A stretch of DNA of 49,259 bases from Perkinsus olseni. Lineage: Eukaryota > Perkinsozoa > Perkinsida. Location of the stretch: NCBI GenBank assembly GCA_013115125.1, contig JABANN010000232.1:1-49259 (forward strand). The letters are read 5' to 3'. Positions 46,132 through 49,259 of this stretch are shown piece by piece; position 1 is the stretch's first letter; each line of letters starts with the position of its first letter. Under the pieces are notes generated by a model. That model was not told where the DNA came from. It made no database searches and saw nothing but the letters and a program-made list of their open reading frames with translations. Made by a program: the position numbers and the translations under genes.

Positions 46132-48433
46132 TCATGCTTTACGAGAGGCCGAAGCTCCAGCCCCAGCAGCGACTGCTGCTGCCTTTTTCCTTTCCTTCTT
46201 CAGTTGCTTCTCGATTATCTGCTGACTATTGTACCTAGCACAGAGCGAGAGATACCATCTCGTCCCCTTATCCTGATCACCCTTACTTCACGTGCTTCCT
46301 ATTCCACACATCTTCATCAACACCACCCGTCGGCTGGCCACTCGCCCTCTTCTCATCGAAGCTTCCATCATCTTCATCCTATCATCAACGACATCCCCTG
46401 CCGTCACCGGACCCGCCTACTACTACCTCTCCGTCATCATTGGCCATATCATCCTGCTCCTGCTGCTGCAGTTGGCCCTCCGTCGCCCGCACCCGAACCA
46501 AGCCCGACTGCATGTCCGCTATCTTATCGAGTAGTCGATCCTCGAAAGACGCCGCCTCAGATGCCGGCACAACCCTCTTATTGGCTCCTGTATCCCAGCC
46601 CGTTGAGGATATCAATTTGGACAGCTTGAGCTCCACTTGAGAAAGGACCTCCTCGATAGGAGCATCCACTGCGTCCAGCTGTGGCTCGCCGTCAAGATCG
46701 ACGGACTCCAGCTTCCCAGCAAGATGAAAAACACCTGGCAAACACCACCAGTATGTCTCCCTATAAAGTACTGCTTCCCCCACCTGCATTAACATCCACT
46801 ACCATCTTCGCCAAACGCTCATATTTCGCCTTGTTGCGCTCCGCTTTGTCCGCTGCCTCAGTAAGGCGGGCCTCCAAGTCATCTGCAACCTGACGGAGCG
46901 GAGGTTGCGTAAGCAGACGTCACCATCGAGCCCCACCTGCCTCCGACCCGCTCCACCCGACGCCGAGAACTTCAACTCGTCCACACGCCCCTTCAGCGTA
47001 CTGTAGTCATGAATCAGAGAATTGATTCTCTCCTGGTAATCATTCGTTAGATTGAGCAAATTGGTGAGCGTGTCCTCCTGGTTGAGGAACTTCTGTATAA
47101 CCTCGTTGACGTCGCTAACACCGGTAGCCTCTTTAATCCTTCTGAACGCGTCTTCATAATCATTCATCCTTTGCCGCTCTTCCTCAGCCTTCCCGTGTGT
47201 AATACCAGCAGCCACATGAGCCATCGCTCCTGTAGTCCTCAGCGCCATCTCGCCGGACTTGTCCAAGTCCTGCTGCTGCCTCAGCATGCGTTCTCGTTGC
47301 TCCAGCCTATGGTTCATCTCAACACGTTGCTGCACCAACGCCTTCTTTTCATGGACTTCCTAAGCCAGCGTTCTCCAGAGGCTGCGCCACCGACCTGGCA
47401 GCCTACTTTATCTCGCTGATTTCTCTCTTCCATAACCCCTTGCTCGAACCTGTGCAGCTCAGCCTGAGCCATCTCCTTCGCATGATAGGCATCATGCGAC
47501 AACAGCAAGAGTTCCTCATAATCATGCTCCTTCGACTTCAGGGTACCTACATCACCACAGGCATCAACAAACATCAAAACAATCACAGCCAGTGAGAGCA
47601 GACGGCAGCTGAGACGAACCGGAAAGACCACGATCCCCTCCCCAGTGCTACGTTCAACTGCTTGCAACTGATTGTCGAAGTTCATTCTCTCTTCCTCAAG
47701 TCTCTTCAGGATCTGCTCATATGTTCTTTTAATAGACTGCGCTTCATTGAACCTGCAGCAACTCCTACCACTCCTTCCCGTCATCCCCAGGGCCCTCTCA
47801 CTTCACGAGGGTTTTATCTAATCGATTCTCCAAGACCCTCACTTGCCGCATCTGTGGCGAATTATCAGACGTTGGCTTCACCGCATCAGCGCTCATCTCG
47901 CGAACCTAATATCAATCCTCACGACTTCCCTCCTACGTGACAGACCCAACACCTTGTCTGCCAGTTCCGCTACGAGCTTCTCCTTTTTACTGTTGGCATC
48001 CAAGAAGGCATCCAGCTTGTTCTTGGCTACATTCAACTCGGACATCTTGCCCTCTAGCTGTTTCTCAACGCTCTTCGGCACTTCTGTCCTCAGCTGGGCT
48101 ATTTGAGTCCTGAGGCTACGATTCTCTTCTTTCATCTGCTTTATGATCTCCTTGTTCTGCTTGATATTAAGCTGGGCCGTCTCATAGGTAGCTTTGCGTT
48201 CTCCCTCTACAAACAATAAACACACTCAAGGGCCTTCCCATAGCAGCCACCAACCCCTCATGCACGTGAAGATAACCCGCACACTGAACGGCATTAGCAC
48301 ATCTCCACCGAAACTATTCAACTTTCCTTACGAGTAATTGCATTGCCCTCTACCGCCCTCTATTACCAAGCAGCTGGAATCGTCGCTGTAAGTCCTCCAG
48401 CTGCTCTTCAGGAGTCATTGTCGTCTTAGACAT
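46132..48433 (-). CDS. ODAD3: Outer dynein arm docking complex subunit ODAD3 (CCDC151)
   Basis: Coiled-coil protein that anchors outer dynein arms to flagellar doublet microtubules. Start ATG 48433 (MSKTTMTPEEQLEDLQRRFQ). Exon 1 is 48367-48433; exon 2 starts at 48206 and joins in phase as LLEGERKATYETAQLNIKQN, matching vertebrate [20 protein letters not shown]. Further matches: FNEAQSIKRTYEQILKRLEE (near 47.7 kb) and FRRIKEATGVSDVNEVIQKF followed by YSTLKGRVDELKFS (46.98-47.15 kb), which align to the conserved C-terminal region of CCDC151. The last exons give DEDDGSFDEKRASG and YNSQQIIEKQLKKERKKAAA, ending SASRKA, with TGA at 46132-46134. The gene implies motile flagella in the life cycle. 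It lies 100 bp from the start of the membrane-protein gene, on the same strand. Confidence 0.85.
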
Positions 48434-48720
48434 AGTGAGCACGAAGACACTCGAGGAAATCTACAAAACCATCACGACCCACGAAAGCACAGCATTAACA
48501 ACAAGACCAACCGAGATGAAGAAGCTGTACATTCCCACCATCGGCCAGTAGGAGAGCATCAATTATGAGCCTCCGCAGGGTATAATCCGCTACCACCATG
48601 CTTACACATGTGGTGGCAAGCGTAAATTAATCTTCATCCAGTATCATAGAGTACAGTGCGGTGACGGACAAATGGTACGATGAAAATCGGGGAAAACGGC
48701 CCCGATAAGAGAGCAGCGCT

Positions 48721-48972
48721 TTACATCTTCTCGAAAATGTCCTTGACATCAGCCCAGACATCATCAACCGAGCGATCGGCGTTCACCTATGCCATGGTTT
48801 TAATGACTCGGAAAAGTCTACCCTCCTCTATTACCCTTCTCTCCTTTCCCTTAGCGGCGAACCTCTGGATGATGGGCCTGGTCTCGGCCTCGTAGGTGCG
48901 GAAGCGCTTCCGGATGGATTCCAAGTTGTCATCAGAACGGCCACTTGTCTTGCCACGAGATAGGAGACGCTT
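48721..48972 (-). CDS. UMP-CMP/adenylate kinase, last two exons
   Basis: Nucleoside monophosphate kinase C-terminus; the P-loop half lies further right or outside the window. Exon 48835-48972 encodes exactly 46 codons (KRLLSRGKTSGRSDDNLESI, then KRFRTYEAETRPIIQRFAAK and GKERR), holding the LID arginines of the family (RG..SGRSDD). A 48-bp intron (48787-48834, GTAATA...CATAG) leads in phase to the final 22 codons (VNADRSVDDVWADVKDIFEK, M, stop TAA at 48721-48723). The RGxTSGRSDD form favours UMP-CMP kinase over adenylate kinase. The acceptor at 48973 is a good TTTTTTCCAG. Confidence 0.88.
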
Positions 48973-49259
48973 CTGGAAAAAACTCGACCATACCGACTGC
49001 TGACCGACGGACTGGCTTGTCCGGAAGGTGGGAATGCGAGGACCTTCGAAGTTGTTCAGCAGACTAACTCTGAGGCTCCGAAATAATGATGACTCAAAAT
49101 GCGCAGAAATCGATCAACAAAAAACTACCGAGCCGCCCTATTATCATATGGATTCATCTAAACTCCGAGAACTTATCGGGTCTGTCTGCTGACGCCACGG
49201 CTAAGCGTTAGGTCCCAGGCTAGAGTTCAACAGCAACAACAAGCCCCGACATCTACCTC
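48973..49259. other. Right end, probably intron or 5' region of the kinase gene
   Basis: No homologous exon of the kinase was found in these 287 bases. They begin (on the minus strand side) with a polypyrimidine tract and acceptor, so they are probably intronic, or include upstream exons too short to recognise. Confidence 0.4.

Noticed and set aside
48787-48834. In-frame TAG in the kinase, suggesting a 21-nt intron or stop-codon reassignment
   Set aside because: A 48-bp intron with donor GTAATA and the same acceptor removes the TAG in phase and gives a better match to the family (GKERR-VNADRSVDDV).
1-49259. CRISPR arrays, tRNA or rRNA genes, LTR or other complete mobile elements
   Set aside because: No regularly spaced repeats, no tRNA B-box in a cloverleaf context, no terminal repeats with transposase or reverse transcriptase motifs were seen.

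Overview
The window looks like nuclear DNA of a flagellated alveolate protist, most likely a Perkinsus-type (perkinsozoan) species. This is inference. The reasons are a very high density of short GT-AG introns (about 44-130 bp), a flagellar outer-dynein-arm docking gene, large secreted proteins that mix discoidin, L-type lectin, laminin-G and EGF modules, and a possible remnant of a dinoflagellate/Perkinsus-type spliced leader. No CRISPR array, rRNA, tRNA or recognisable autonomous transposon was seen.

All supported genes lie in two one-directional blocks. From 1 to about 16.9 kb every gene is on the + strand: the 3' part of the rRNA/tRNA cytidine acetyltransferase NAT10/Kre33; four tandem copies of an unrecognised secreted protein family (3402-8917, the last one decayed); a multi-exon EF-hand protein; and a TPR protein that may be the TFIIIC subunit tau131/GTF3C3. 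From about 17.9 kb to the right end every gene is on the - strand. Read from right to left these are: the 3' end of a UMP-CMP/adenylate kinase, ODAD3/CCDC151, a type I membrane protein with ShK-like cysteine modules and a mucin-like stalk, a protoporphyrinogen-oxidase-like gene, a small uncharacterised secreted ORF, a very large L-lectin/discoidin/LamG/EGF protein, a small membrane-anchored charged protein, an RFESD-like Rieske protein, a class I sirtuin, and a kinesin-8 motor. The blocks converge near 17 kb.

The genes do not form an obvious single pathway. Three themes stand out: surface or extracellular proteins (the tandem family, the ShK/mucin membrane protein, the discoidin adhesin), flagellar/microtubule functions (ODAD3, kinesin-8), and housekeeping functions (NAT10, nucleotide kinase, PPOX, Rieske, Sir2). 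The best candidate for something undescribed is the four-gene secreted family at 3.4-8.9 kb: same three-exon structure in each copy, four conserved cysteines, and no family I recognise. Exon boundaries below were placed by eye from splice motifs, reading phase and homology; those for the EF-hand, TPR, PPOX and discoidin genes are incomplete.
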